This document shows, piece after piece, positions 7,365 to 16,916 of a stretch of 64,000 bases of DNA. Location of the stretch: assembly GCA_964554875.1 (NCBI GenBank), contig CAZKQJ010000003.1, positions 1 through 64,000 on the forward strand. The letters are read 5' to 3'. A model generated the notes under the pieces. That model ran no database searches. It worked only from the letters and a program-made list of their open reading frames with translations, and was not told the origin of the DNA. The position numbers and the translations under genes were made by a program. The first letter of the stretch is position 1. The number at the start of each line of letters is the position of its first letter. This DNA is from Marispirochaeta sp964554875 (GTDB taxonomy: Bacteria > Spirochaetota > Spirochaetia > JC444 > Marispirochaetaceae).

Positions 7365-9389
7365 TCACTCAATCAATTCTCTGACATGTTTTTGTATAGC
7401 ATTTTTTAATAAATGATATCTACTTTCTAGAAATCTCTCAAAAAATTGTTCTTCGCTCCCTTTTAGATTAAAATCTTCAGGAATAGAGACTTCAGACCAT
7501 GCGACAATAAAATGTTCATACAAGACTGCATCACTAATCTCATCACGATATTTATGAAAATCCATTTGACCAATCTTTTTATTCGCGACTTCTGTTATCA
7601 TTGTTCTATTTAATATAGAATTTTGTGGAAGATCTTTCTGTTTTCTTAACATCTGAGTTGACTCACTAATTTTCTTAGCTGAATATAATGGAATTATATG
7701 ATGATCGTTAAGTTTCAGAAATGTATCCCAAGCATTTATCTTTTGCGGGATTATAAAATCAGGGGGATTCTGACTTATAATATACTGACAAATACACTTA
7801 TAAATGCTGTCTGAACTATTTAGCGTCTTAAGTGCAGCAAGATTCAATGAATCATGTGGAATATTATTTTTATCAAAATAATTTTCTTTTATATTTAATA
7901 TTTCAAAAACATTTAGATTAACCCCATAATCCCTAGGTTCTAAATCATCAGGAGCATTGAAATAAATTTTATCTTCACTTTTTATAATGTTTTTCAATCT
8001 TTCTACCTCAATCTTAGTCACTGTAGATTGATCGTACCTGTATCTCCCGCTTAAAACTACAGTCCAATACCATGCCTCAATTTTATCTAGTTGTTTTTTA
8101 TCATTCCAACAGAAATCGTCAATCACAGATGCAATTGGTAGGGTAATCAATTTATAAGATAGTGAATTTAAGTCTTTAACACCACAACGTAATTGTAGAA
8201 ATGCGAAAGTACGAATCAAACGTTTCATAGCATCATCGATATTCAGGTTTAAGAACTCAGCTGAACGCTTGACATCTACTTCAAAAAGAGTTTTATTGGA
8301 TATCGTTAGACTAGTATTTATTGAATACAATACGGTTAAGATATTTACTATTTGATCTTTGAGATTCTTTGGTATATCTGACTCATTTAGATAGAAGTTT
8401 TCCACAGTCCATTCTTCGCAATTTGAATTAAGCCGCTGTATCTCTTGATCAGTTAATTGTCCGTTCTTATTAGGATCGATCCAATTCAATACTTTATCAT
8501 AAAAATTCTCAACACTCTCTTCTCCAGAATCAACATTCACCCTTCCGGCGCGAGCAACTAACAAATCAAAAATATGTAATTTTATGCCAGATTTGTTCAG
8601 TATCTCAAAGGCTTGAATAGCCCGCTCAAAACTTTGTGTATTAAATTCTAGAGCCATCACATGCTGATCCAATGTTGAGGAGATATATGACGCAACATCC
8701 ATCACCCAAGAATTGACTGCCCAATTTAAAGAATCATCATCATTCGAATCAAGTGCAAAATCAGATAAATAGGAATGAGCTATTCCAATCAATATCCTCT
8801 GGATCTTTCTTTTTTTCGAGGAATCAGATTCAGGATAAAAATAATCCATTGGAATCATTCTTTTATTCTTGCATAATAGAAGAAAATCATCAGAATCATC
8901 AAAGAACGCTTCATTCGAAACATTTTGTATATATTCTTCAACATCTTCAGGTTCATAATGATCAAGAGGTACGAACTCAAAACTCTTGTCTCTTGGTTTA
9001 AATAAATCAATAGCCAAAAACCATCTTTGGCGCAATTTTATTGACCTCGTAATATTCCTATCAATCTTATTATAAATACTGAAAAGTGATGTTAGCCTCT
9101 GCTGCCCATCTAATAAATATCTCTGCCCCTTAATCTCTCCAGTTTCCTCAACACCTTCAACAGACCTTGCAGCGAATTTATGATTATCATCACCTTCTGG
9201 ATCTAAAACCAAAATTGAACCGATAGGTAAACCTAACAATAAGGAACTTAATAAACTTTTCATTCCCTTAGTTTGCCATACAAAACCTCTTTGAAAATAT
9301 GGTAAAGCCAAGTTGTTGCTCTTAAGCTCATCAAGTAAACGTGTTAAAGGTATTTCATTAAATTTAATTTGATTAATTTTTTCAGCCAC
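7365..9389 (-). CDS. sspE: SspE-like phosphorothioation-sensing nickase (DUF262/DUF1524)
   Basis: The N-terminus is a DUF262 domain: PYFQRGFVWQ, then DGQQRLTSL about 60 residues later, the hallmark of GmrS/SspE NTPase domains. The C-terminus is a DUF1524 HNH-type nuclease: DHHIIPLYSAKK, then NSILNRTMITEVANKKIG, with the tandem His and the following Asn residues intact. SspE senses phosphorothioated host DNA, hydrolyses nucleotides and nicks invading DNA. I chose the GTG at 9387-9389 because GAGGGAG lies 6 bp upstream; another GTG at 9405-9407 would add six residues. It is the last gene of the operon. A stand-alone GmrSD-type Type IV enzyme is the alternative, but the neighbours argue for SspE. 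Confidence 0.88.
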   Translation of the reverse strand: MAEKINQIKFNEIPLTRLLDELKSNNLALPYFQRGFVWQTKGMKSLLSSLLLGLPIGSILVLDPEGDDNHKFAARSVEGVEETGEIKGQRYLLDGQQRLTSLFSIYNKIDRNITRSIKLRQRWFLAIDLFKPRDKSFEFVPLDHYEPEDVEEYIQNVSNEAFFDDSDDFLLLCKNKRMIPMDYFYPESDSSKKRKIQRILIGIAHSYLSDFALDSNDDDSLNWAVNSWVMDVASYISSTLDQHVMALEFNTQSFERAIQAFEILNKSGIKLHIFDLLVARAGRVNVDSGEESVENFYDKVLNWIDPNKNGQLTDQEIQRLNSNCEEWTVENFYLNESDIPKNLKDQIVNILTVLYSINTSLTISNKTLFEVDVKRSAEFLNLNIDDAMKRLIRTFAFLQLRCGVKDLNSLSYKLITLPIASVIDDFCWNDKKQLDKIEAWYWTVVLSGRYRYDQSTVTKIEVERLKNIIKSEDKIYFNAPDDLEPRDYGVNLNVFEILNIKENYFDKNNIPHDSLNLAALKTLNSSDSIYKCICQYIISQNPPDFIIPQKINAWDTFLKLNDHHIIPLYSAKKISESTQMLRKQKDLPQNSILNRTMITEVANKKIGQMDFHKYRDEISDAVLYEHFIVAWSEVSIPEDFNLKGSEEQFFERFLESRYHLLKNAIQKHVRELIE

Positions 9390-9420
9390 TATTAACTCCC
9401 TCTCCACCCAAAAATATTAT

Positions 9421-10233
9421 CTAAATATGACAAATCGCACATCCCTCTGTTTCATCCATATCGGCAATTTTATACCGTTCCTTCAACTTTTCAAGCTCTT
9501 CTAAAGATCGACCTTCGACCCAAGTAAATTTCTTCGGTCCATTCGTTTTTTCGTACTCTTTAGCTTTCTCAAAAAGCTCAGGATGATGCTCTTTCAAACC
9601 TTGCCACTCTCCTATTTGCTGATAAAAACAGAAATAACATCCCGACCTTGATCGCCATTTATAGTAATCAGGAAGGCCCAAACCTGACTCCTCCAAAATC
9701 CTTTTAATATCCTGCAATGTTAATTCATCATCCTTAAATGGATATACAGGTATTATATTCTGTTTTTGGGACATTTTGGGAGGTTTTTTTTGCTGATATC
9801 CCTCTCTATCTTCATCTCCGCGTATCCCAATATAGCTATATGCTGTAGAGTCGCCAACAAACTCCTCAAAAGGTTTGATTTTCAGCATCCCTGTACACCA
9901 GCGTGCCTTCGGAGATGGGAGAAATCCTCCGTATAGTTGATTTAGATATATATCAAAAGCCTTTCTATTCGGCTTTTTCTGAACATTAAGACCAGAAAAT
10001 GAATCCGTTCTATGTATTTTTTTGCCTAACAGTGCTTCAAGTTTTTCCAGGAACTCATAGGTCTCCGGTAATTCACAATCAGTGTCCGTGAATACATACT
10101 CAGCATCAATCTCTGGGTACTTTTGCCTCATATAGATCGCTAGCGCTGCAGAATCCTTACCGCCTGAGACGGGTATGATATGTCTAACACTATTATCGTT
10201 AGCATGGGCTAACGCTTCCTTGAGGGTTGCCAT
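9421..10233 (-). CDS. sspD: SspD-like ATP pyrophosphatase (PAPS reductase family)
   Basis: A 270-residue protein of the PAPS reductase/DndC superfamily. The PP-loop SGGKDS spans residues 23-28 and activates the target by adenylation. Cysteines at 113 (RWCTGM), 199 and 202 (SGCYFCF) and a C-terminal CAIC pair (265, 268) are candidates for iron-sulfur or sulfur-relay ligands. In the Ssp pathway SspD takes sulfur mobilised by SspA and helps replace a non-bridging oxygen of the DNA backbone with sulfur. AAGGAG precedes the ATG by 7 bp, and the start directly abuts the sspC stop. Confidence 0.9.
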   Translation of the reverse strand: MATLKEALAHANDNSVRHIIPVSGGKDSAALAIYMRQKYPEIDAEYVFTDTDCELPETYEFLEKLEALLGKKIHRTDSFSGLNVQKKPNRKAFDIYLNQLYGGFLPSPKARWCTGMLKIKPFEEFVGDSTAYSYIGIRGDEDREGYQQKKPPKMSQKQNIIPVYPFKDDELTLQDIKRILEESGLGLPDYYKWRSRSGCYFCFYQQIGEWQGLKEHHPELFEKAKEYEKTNGPKKFTWVEGRSLEELEKLKERYKIADMDETEGCAICHI

Positions 10234-13200
10234 TTAATACTCCTTAAGTAGATCTTTTAGTACTTTTCTTACTTCTTCTTCTCCTGCAATCGAATTAAGT
10301 TTTTTTGTAAGCGAATGTATACGTGCTTCTACAAGGTTCACCAAACCACTTTTTTCGCCTCTCTCTGAGCCAATCCCTGTATGAAGCGCATGTTCCTCCA
10401 TTCGGTTAACTACATCATGAATTTCTCTTTCATAAGCCGCAATGGAACTATCATCCCATTTCATTACAGGACGCCCGATGAGTAGACTAGATATCGAATC
10501 AACAAGCTGTTCACCACTTTCGTAAGGCATCTTCATTCTTGTCATAAATGACTTGGTCATTCCATCCGTTATAGTTTCTATTGTCGTATCTGAGAAGAAT
10601 CCAGCCCAATTCTTGGCAGCTATCTGAATATCTTTTCCATTACTCCCAGTAAATTGCAATGCGCCTAACGTGGATTGAAATGCTGCCCTGTAAAATAAAT
10701 GGACAACTGTTTCTAGCTCATCTCTGATATTCCTAACAAATTCCAATAGTTCCGTTATGTCAGTACTACTAATTATTGATGGGATACTAGTAAAAAAAAG
10801 TGTTTCGGGATCTTTAGCTTTTCTTAAGGCTTCCTGAAAACGTCGCGCGTCGGGAGATAGTCTCCGAGTTTCTAACGCTGCTGGTGATATAGTTGTCTTC
10901 CAGTATTCTACGGCATCATAACATTGGCGCAGTAAATCCATTTCGTTACTGCTAATAAGTTCACCTTTTGTAAAAAGAGAGTATATTCCTGTCAAGAATC
11001 TTTTCCTGTTCTCATTTAGTTCTTCTACCGAGATCGAGAAATCACATGGATTCTGACATATATCTTCTATTGTAGAAGGAAGAATATCTTCTAAATAGTT
11101 CCCTTTCTTATCTTTAATTACAAATGCACTGGGGAATGCACGCATCCCGGCAGCAAATAATATTGGTATAATTCCAGATCTGACACCGAATGGTGGTTTC
11201 TTTAAAGAGGTAAAAAATTCATCAAACGATTTATTCTTACCAGTATTTGTTAAGAAAACTCTTATTTTCTCCCATACTTTAGCAAGAGCTTTATCCTCTA
11301 TCTCCTCTGGAAGGGCGAAACGCCAACTGTTATCAGCTTCATGTACAATGGGTCGGTATAGACCAGAATGGAGTAGAATGGTTCGGAACATAGAGACATC
11401 AGGAGTAAAGCCGTCTAATCCTAAACTTGGTTGACCTGTTCGTTCCAAAATCCCGAAAACAAGTTTTTTTCTAGCATTAATCAATGTTTTACGAGGATAC
11501 TTTCTATTTATCATCTCATTATTTATATAAGGTGTTTTATCAAAATTTTTTCGTGTTTTCAGTGTTAAGAAATGCCTAAAATCCTTTGCAGATTCAATCG
11601 ATCTTTCGCTCTTCCGACCTCTATAGTATATTTCAGGCCCTTTTGTTGATGGATAAAAAGCTAATTCCACCATTCGATGAAGATATTCATTTGCATCGTC
11701 AGTGAGATGCTCCAATTCAGGAAGAATTAAAGGGTCGGTATTAATTAAATCTGAATTTTCCTGAAGCTTATAATAAGAGTAAACTTCTAAGGCAATATCA
11801 AATATATTAATATCTCTGCTTGGAATAAGCCATACATATTGTTCGTGCTGACCAAATTTACAAACATGTTCTATAGCTTGCGAACGTTCTTCGCTATTCT
11901 GGGTTATAATATAATATATACGCCCATCTTCCTCAGCTTGCGGACCTTCAGTAAATGATTTCTCTTGAATAAGGCTATTTAATTGATCTATTGATAGGTA
12001 TATACCCCTATAGTAACGTTGTATGGCATTCTCAGAATTATATTCTATCGGCTTCCAATTTTCCGGTTCGACTTCATTGGATAAGAATTCACTCAACTGA
12101 AAACTATGAACATGCTTAGCTTTCTCTTCCTCTAGACGCTCCGCAATATTAATATCTGTTCCATGCCATAGAGATATGGAATCACTATTTTTCCTATATA
12201 AAAACAACTTTTTAGCGATAAGCCCATCAATTACAGTCTTTATTTTTTCATTATCGTTCCAGTAACCATTTCCAGCAAACTCAAGATAATCTTTTGATAC
12301 TCGGGCGCGCTCACCACTTAAGCCAATGCTCAATAAGCATGCCGTTTTAATTAATTCAGTCTCTACACCATCATCTGTTTTTGAAAGAGCACTTTGAGAC
12401 TCTAACCACATATGATAGGAACCACCCAACTCTGTGTCCTTACTCATAGACGGAGAAAAATAATCGTAAATGGAGGAAACTGTTACTGTCTTTTGTAAAT
12501 CAACGGAATTAAGGAACGTAAATAATGTTCTTTCGTGTTGAGCTACACGTGAAGATAATCTAGGAAGGAGGTAAAGCGCGACCGGAGTTAACGGCCAAGA
12601 ACTTCTTAATAAATCAAGGAGCTCATCATCAGTAAAGTCATCAAAAAGTTTGTGCGTACGAATTTTGGGAATCGTTCGATTAAGTGACTTTTCTTCAAAT
12701 AGATCAATTCCCCCTTGTGTGCCCATGATAACATCAGCGATTAGTCTATATATCTCTTTGCTGTCGTCTATATACTGTATTGTCTGAAAGCGACCTTCAA
12801 TCTTCTTCCATTCTTTTTTTACAGATTGAGGTGCCTTTCCAGCATAGTTCATAAGGCTCTGGTGCATAACGAGTGCGAGAGATACAGGCTTGCGTTTTGT
12901 GCGACTTGCAAACTCAGCTACTGTTTGTATATGGTTCAACTCGTCAGCTCGTCCATCTCCGACAAGTCCTTCTATATGGCGTCCAAATTCATCCCAAACA
13001 ATTAATATTTGATCTATGCCAGGCATTCGTTCAGCCTGAAGATATTGCAGTGACGCGAGACAATCTTCTAAAGTCGAGAAATCAAGATCGAATAAAACTT
13101 CATCTGGTCTATATCCAATTCGATTCAATGAGGTTTGAATCCCTCTAAGTATCGCATCCGGTAGATCTTCTTGATAGCCTTGCAAAGCAACCCCTATCCC

Positions 13201-13536
13201 TTGTTGGCCGCTTCGTGTTCTATTTAGAACATATTTATAAAAATTTGGGGCGATTTCATCCGCTCTTTTTGCAACTGACCTTAGCATTTTTTTATACGAA
13301 GGGTGATTTTCAAGAAGCTGAATAATATACGTTAAAGTTAACGTTTTCCCAGATCCATACGGCGCGGCTACAAAAAATGCTTTCTCGATCGGATCTAGTA
13401 GCAATTTCTCAATTAATGCAATAGCTTTTGCAGTTGGACGGAAATGCTCGATTCTATCAGGTTGGTCTGAATCATAAATAATATTTATCGACCGTAGTAA
13501 TTTCTCGATACTGATTTTACTTATTGCTGAAGCCAT
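10234..13536 (-). CDS. sspC: SspC-like large P-loop ATPase
   Basis: An 1100-residue protein. Walker A is APYGSGKT (residues 58-65) and Walker B ILIVWDE (177-183), near the N-terminus as in AAA-type ATPases. The remaining ~850 residues show no further catalytic motif I recognise and probably form recognition and protein-contact domains. In SspABCD systems SspC is the ATPase that works with SspB and SspD to install single-stranded phosphorothioate. The ATG lies 2 bp after the sspB stop, and the gene abuts sspD, so all three are translationally coupled. Identification relies on motif, size and order. Confidence 0.87.
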   Translation of the reverse strand: MASAISKISIEKLLRSINIIYDSDQPDRIEHFRPTAKAIALIEKLLLDPIEKAFFVAAPYGSGKTLTLTYIIQLLENHPSYKKMLRSVAKRADEIAPNFYKYVLNRTRSGQQGIGVALQGYQEDLPDAILRGIQTSLNRIGYRPDEVLFDLDFSTLEDCLASLQYLQAERMPGIDQILIVWDEFGRHIEGLVGDGRADELNHIQTVAEFASRTKRKPVSLALVMHQSLMNYAGKAPQSVKKEWKKIEGRFQTIQYIDDSKEIYRLIADVIMGTQGGIDLFEEKSLNRTIPKIRTHKLFDDFTDDELLDLLRSSWPLTPVALYLLPRLSSRVAQHERTLFTFLNSVDLQKTVTVSSIYDYFSPSMSKDTELGGSYHMWLESQSALSKTDDGVETELIKTACLLSIGLSGERARVSKDYLEFAGNGYWNDNEKIKTVIDGLIAKKLFLYRKNSDSISLWHGTDINIAERLEEEKAKHVHSFQLSEFLSNEVEPENWKPIEYNSENAIQRYYRGIYLSIDQLNSLIQEKSFTEGPQAEEDGRIYYIITQNSEERSQAIEHVCKFGQHEQYVWLIPSRDINIFDIALEVYSYYKLQENSDLINTDPLILPELEHLTDDANEYLHRMVELAFYPSTKGPEIYYRGRKSERSIESAKDFRHFLTLKTRKNFDKTPYINNEMINRKYPRKTLINARKKLVFGILERTGQPSLGLDGFTPDVSMFRTILLHSGLYRPIVHEADNSWRFALPEEIEDKALAKVWEKIRVFLTNTGKNKSFDEFFTSLKKPPFGVRSGIIPILFAAGMRAFPSAFVIKDKKGNYLEDILPSTIEDICQNPCDFSISVEELNENRKRFLTGIYSLFTKGELISSNEMDLLRQCYDAVEYWKTTISPAALETRRLSPDARRFQEALRKAKDPETLFFTSIPSIISSTDITELLEFVRNIRDELETVVHLFYRAAFQSTLGALQFTGSNGKDIQIAAKNWAGFFSDTTIETITDGMTKSFMTRMKMPYESGEQLVDSISSLLIGRPVMKWDDSSIAAYEREIHDVVNRMEEHALHTGIGSERGEKSGLVNLVEARIHSLTKKLNSIAGEEEVRKVLKDLLKEY

Positions 13537-13538
13537 AT

Positions 13539-14456
13539 CTACTTCCGTTCACTATAATATTTTTGTAGCCATTTTATTGGTATATCATTAGGTAATCGAA
13601 CAAGTCGTTCTCCTGCTAAACCGATAAGCTGCACACCCGCCCTTCCATTTAGGCTTTCATAAGAGAGTAGCAACTCAAACAAACCTTCATTAGTAAGAGA
13701 GAAAACCCTACACGGCCCATTAGAAATATTAGCCAACTCAAAGAAAGGTATTTCGATTGTCGATTTCTGAATACTGTAGTCATCACCAATAGCTTTCTTT
13801 ACCGCATACATAAAAATGTTAAAATCGACATTCTTTCTATCCCGTATAACCTGATAATACCCTGAACTTCGATAATACCTCATTAGGCCAAGCTCAACAA
13901 AGGGTGAAACAATCTCATCTTCAGGATCTTTCTTTTTTGAAGGTATCTCCTTTGAATAAGAGGAGAGAAAACAGCTCAAATCTCTATCGAGGGTTGTTTG
14001 GGATGGAGATCGGCCCGCATTGGTGTTTTCATTTCTAATAAGAGATTGGAGGCAAATTGCTTTCTGGAATCTATCCATAGCAAATTTATTAAAGAACCAA
14101 TTCCAGGTTGCAGCATTTGATGGATCGTTTACTAGATTGATATGGAGTAACCACCATGTTCCAGGATCAATAAAGAAAGAATCATGAATCCAGATTTTCT
14201 TGCCAAAGAATGTAGGCTCTAACTCTTTTGACGCCTTATCTCGGCCGTCCTTACTTTTCTCTGTACCCTTTTGCGCCAAACCAGTAGCCAATAGCCAATG
14301 ATTTATTGACTTTGCCATATTGCGTCCAACGCCCAGATGATCCGCAGCATATTCATCGGTAAGTAAATGCCGCTCTTCATCATTACAAAGAAACTTCATT
14401 GCTTTGTGCAACCAGCCATCGCGAATAGTAAAAGTTTGATGTCCACCATATCTCAT
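13539..14456 (-). CDS. sspB: SspB-like DUF4007 protein (nickase of the Ssp system)
   Basis: The 305-residue protein opens with GGHQTFTIRDGWLHKA, the DUF4007 signature (Gly-His-x-Thr-Phe, then Arg-x-Gly-Trp-Leu). The rest of the domain follows with WWLLHINLV and a helical C-terminal half. SspB is reported as the nicking endonuclease needed for phosphorothioation at its motif on one strand. The ATG is preceded by AAGGGA. It sits between sspA (23 bp upstream) and sspC (2 bp downstream), the expected sspB position. Confidence 0.87.
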   Translation of the reverse strand: MRYGGHQTFTIRDGWLHKAMKFLCNDEERHLLTDEYAADHLGVGRNMAKSINHWLLATGLAQKGTEKSKDGRDKASKELEPTFFGKKIWIHDSFFIDPGTWWLLHINLVNDPSNAATWNWFFNKFAMDRFQKAICLQSLIRNENTNAGRSPSQTTLDRDLSCFLSSYSKEIPSKKKDPEDEIVSPFVELGLMRYYRSSGYYQVIRDRKNVDFNIFMYAVKKAIGDDYSIQKSTIEIPFFELANISNGPCRVFSLTNEGLFELLLSYESLNGRAGVQLIGLAGERLVRLPNDIPIKWLQKYYSERK

Positions 14457-14479
14457 ATTGCAATATCCCTTTTCTGCCT

Positions 14480-15634
14480 CTATACGGTCATAAATTTCTT
14501 AATTCGGGTAATAACTTCATCAAATAAAGGAATTGCATCCTCGACTTCCTCTATAGTGTTATCGACTCCGAACGAAACACGGATAGAACCAAAGGCGTTC
14601 TCCTCAGATAATCCCATTGATAACAAGGTCGGTGATGGTTCGGGTATCTGACTTGTGCAAGCAGATGTTTGAGAACATATCACTCCGGCATTATCTAGTT
14701 GGGCAACTATTGCCCTTCCATCGATCGGTCCAAAACAAATATTGCTTGTATTGCACACCCTCCTATCTATTGCACCGTTAATATAAGCTTCAGGTATCCT
14801 TGCCAACAGAGAGGACTCGAACATATCTCTTAGTGTGGTCAGTTGCTTCTGTATTTCTTTCATAGACCTCTTGCGTGCATCCAAGGCTGCTCCCAAGGCA
14901 TGAATTCCCAATAGGTTTTCTGTCCCTGCTCGAAGTCTGTTCTGTTGTTCACCACCCCAGATAACGGGCTTTAACATCTTAAGATTCTTAGAAATCAATC
15001 CACCAATTCCTTTAGGTGCATGCAATTTATGTCCGGTAAAAACTAGATAATCTATTACAATATCGTCGAGATTAATGTCGATTCGTCCAACCGCTTGAGA
15101 AGCGTCGACATGTAAAGGCGTTTGATATTCTCTACACAAGCTTGATACTTCCCGTATAGGTTGAATCACACCGGTTTCATTATTCACCCACCCTATACTA
15201 ACCAGGGAAACCTTTGATTGCTTCAAGACTTTCGCCAGCTTTTCTACATCTATTAAACCGTCATGATAGACAGGTATTTCAACTATCTGAATACCAGCTT
15301 CAGCGAGAATTTCACAGTTTTTTTTCACAGAACTATGCTCAACAGGCGTAGTTACAACGATACTATTCTCACTTTTCCATGAGCACACTGATTGAAGAAC
15401 CATGGTGTTTGATTCGGAAGCACAACTTGTATAGAGAACATCATCGGTATCACAGTGAAAGAAGTCAGAAATAATTTCTTTAGCTGTAAGTATTAATTCG
15501 GCCGCTTTAGTTCCGTAGGAATGTGGGCTTGAAGGATTCCCGACTTGCATAGCAAAGAAATCATCTATCGCTTTCTTTACCTCCGGGATCAATCTTGTTG
15601 TAGCATTATTATCAAAATACTTATCTTGTATCAT
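14480..15634 (-). CDS. sspA: SspA/DndA-type cysteine desulfurase
   Basis: A 384-residue PLP enzyme of the NifS/IscS class V fold. Residues in view: His100 (VEHSSV), Asp177 (HVDASQ), the PLP lysine Lys203 (FTGHKLHAPKG) and the catalytic Cys326 in SACTSQIPEPS, an IscS-like active-site loop. It takes sulfur from L-cysteine as a persulfide for DNA phosphorothioation. It is the first gene of the five-gene operon. An AAGGAC ribosome binding site precedes the ATG. A housekeeping IscS is the alternative, but no iscU-type partner is present and the next four genes are ssp genes. Confidence 0.9.
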   Translation of the reverse strand: MIQDKYFDNNATTRLIPEVKKAIDDFFAMQVGNPSSPHSYGTKAAELILTAKEIISDFFHCDTDDVLYTSCASESNTMVLQSVCSWKSENSIVVTTPVEHSSVKKNCEILAEAGIQIVEIPVYHDGLIDVEKLAKVLKQSKVSLVSIGWVNNETGVIQPIREVSSLCREYQTPLHVDASQAVGRIDINLDDIVIDYLVFTGHKLHAPKGIGGLISKNLKMLKPVIWGGEQQNRLRAGTENLLGIHALGAALDARKRSMKEIQKQLTTLRDMFESSLLARIPEAYINGAIDRRVCNTSNICFGPIDGRAIVAQLDNAGVICSQTSACTSQIPEPSPTLLSMGLSEENAFGSIRVSFGVDNTIEEVEDAIPLFDEVITRIKKFMTV

Positions 15635-15879
15635 TACTGGAAGTCCTTTTTTGCTGTCTCCAGCAATGATAGTTTACAGGGGTTTATGCTAAAAATCTAC
15701 CTTTTTCTGAAAATTCATATTTCATAATTATCTAATAACTCTATTTTGTGATTATGTATTCATAACCATACTACATCTGCTCAATCCGCAACTCCCTAAC
15801 CTTTCGAAATTTTTTAACATTATATTTCGCGGAACCCCGTCACTCGCCGGGGTCGGCAAAGCTCCCTCTCTCGCTCAAT

Positions 15880-16782
15880 TCACCCCGCCGCGGCCCTCCT
15901 CAAACCCTCCAGGTCGATCTTCTTCATCGTGAACATGGCTTCCAGGCTGCGCTTTGCCTTTGCCTCGTCGCCGTCCTGGAGCAGCTTGTTCATTTCCGTG
16001 TCCGGAAAAATCTGCCAGGAGACGCCGTACCTGTCCTTGAGCCAGCCGCACTGCTCTGCTTCCGGAACAGCGGAAAGGGCCGTCCAGTATCTGTCAATCT
16101 CCTCCTGGCTTTGCACATCCACCAGTAAAGAGACCCCTTCGTTAAAGCCGAACTTGTGCTCGTGGGCGCTGTCCATGGCGGCGAAGGTTTGTCCTTCCAG
16201 CCTGAACTCGCCGTACATTACCGTCCCTTCCGTGTCCGGCTCCTGCCCCGTGCCGTAGCGGGCGATTTCTCCCACGGAGGAATCCGCAAACACCGATGCG
16301 TAATAGTTCATAGCCTCTTCGGCCACTCCGCATACCTCCCCCACAAAGAGCAGGGAGGGTACGATACGCGGCGCCAGGGATTCGGGAGCAAGAATCAGCT
16401 GCCAGGAGACGCCGAAGCGGTCCTGTATCCAGCCGTAGCGTTCACTGAAGAAGTAGCTGTCCAGAGGCATCAGGACTTTCCCCTCCCGAGAGAGCTCCTG
16501 CCACAGGCGCTCCACCTCGGCCGCGTTTTCGCAGCGGACAAAAAAGGAGATGGAAGGATTGATGGTAAAATTCGGCCCGCCGTTAAGGGCAGTAAAGCTG
16601 AAACCGTCTACCTCGAACATTACAGTCATAGTCGACCCGGGCTCTTGTCCGTGAAGTTCCCTTCCGGCTTCGGTGTAGCGGGTGGTTCCGGTAATGCGGG
16701 AGTTGGGAAAGATTCTCGTATAAAACGCGGCGGCTTCCTCCGCCTGCTTATCCAACCAGAGACAAGCGCTGATTTTCGACAT
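15880..16782 (-). CDS. PhnB-like VOC protein, duplicated 3-dmu-9_3-mt domain
   Basis: A 300-residue protein made of two copies of the PhnB/3-demethylubiquinone-methyltransferase-like VOC domain, roughly residues 1-131 and 140-280. Each contains a conserved WLKDRYGVSWQIF- or WIQDRFGVSWQLIL-type segment. These proteins have the glyoxalase fold; their substrates are usually unknown and the methyltransferase name is historical. AAGGAGG stands just before the ATG. It is the last gene of the minus-strand block that begins with the TRAP transporter, but the 134-bp gap upstream may carry its own promoter. Confidence 0.85.
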   Translation of the reverse strand: MSKISACLWLDKQAEEAAAFYTRIFPNSRITGTTRYTEAGRELHGQEPGSTMTVMFEVDGFSFTALNGGPNFTINPSISFFVRCENAAEVERLWQELSREGKVLMPLDSYFFSERYGWIQDRFGVSWQLILAPESLAPRIVPSLLFVGEVCGVAEEAMNYYASVFADSSVGEIARYGTGQEPDTEGTVMYGEFRLEGQTFAAMDSAHEHKFGFNEGVSLLVDVQSQEEIDRYWTALSAVPEAEQCGWLKDRYGVSWQIFPDTEMNKLLQDGDEAKAKRSLEAMFTMKKIDLEGLRRAAAG

Positions 16783-16916
16783 GGGGTCCTCCTTGTACCC
16801 GGACTGGATGCCGGGTTCCTGAAGAATGTCATACGTCTATCCCTATATATTATTACTGTTTTTGTCGTGTTTGCAAGGAAAAAGATAGAGGGATCAGGGA
16901 TGACGCCGCCGGACTC

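Noticed and set aside
7365..9389. Independent GmrSD-type Type IV restriction enzyme
   Set aside because: The domain order would fit, but the gene ends a tightly spaced operon of four ssp genes, which is the known SspE setting.
5362..15634. Canonical Dnd system (dndABCDE or dndFGH)
   Set aside because: No DndB, DndD SMC-like or DndE gene is present. The DUF4007 protein, the 1100-residue ATPase and the DUF262/DUF1524 nuclease match Ssp instead.
15835..15856. Terminator hairpin after the PhnB-like gene
   Set aside because: ACCCCG/CGGGGT can pair, but there is no T run on either strand next to it.
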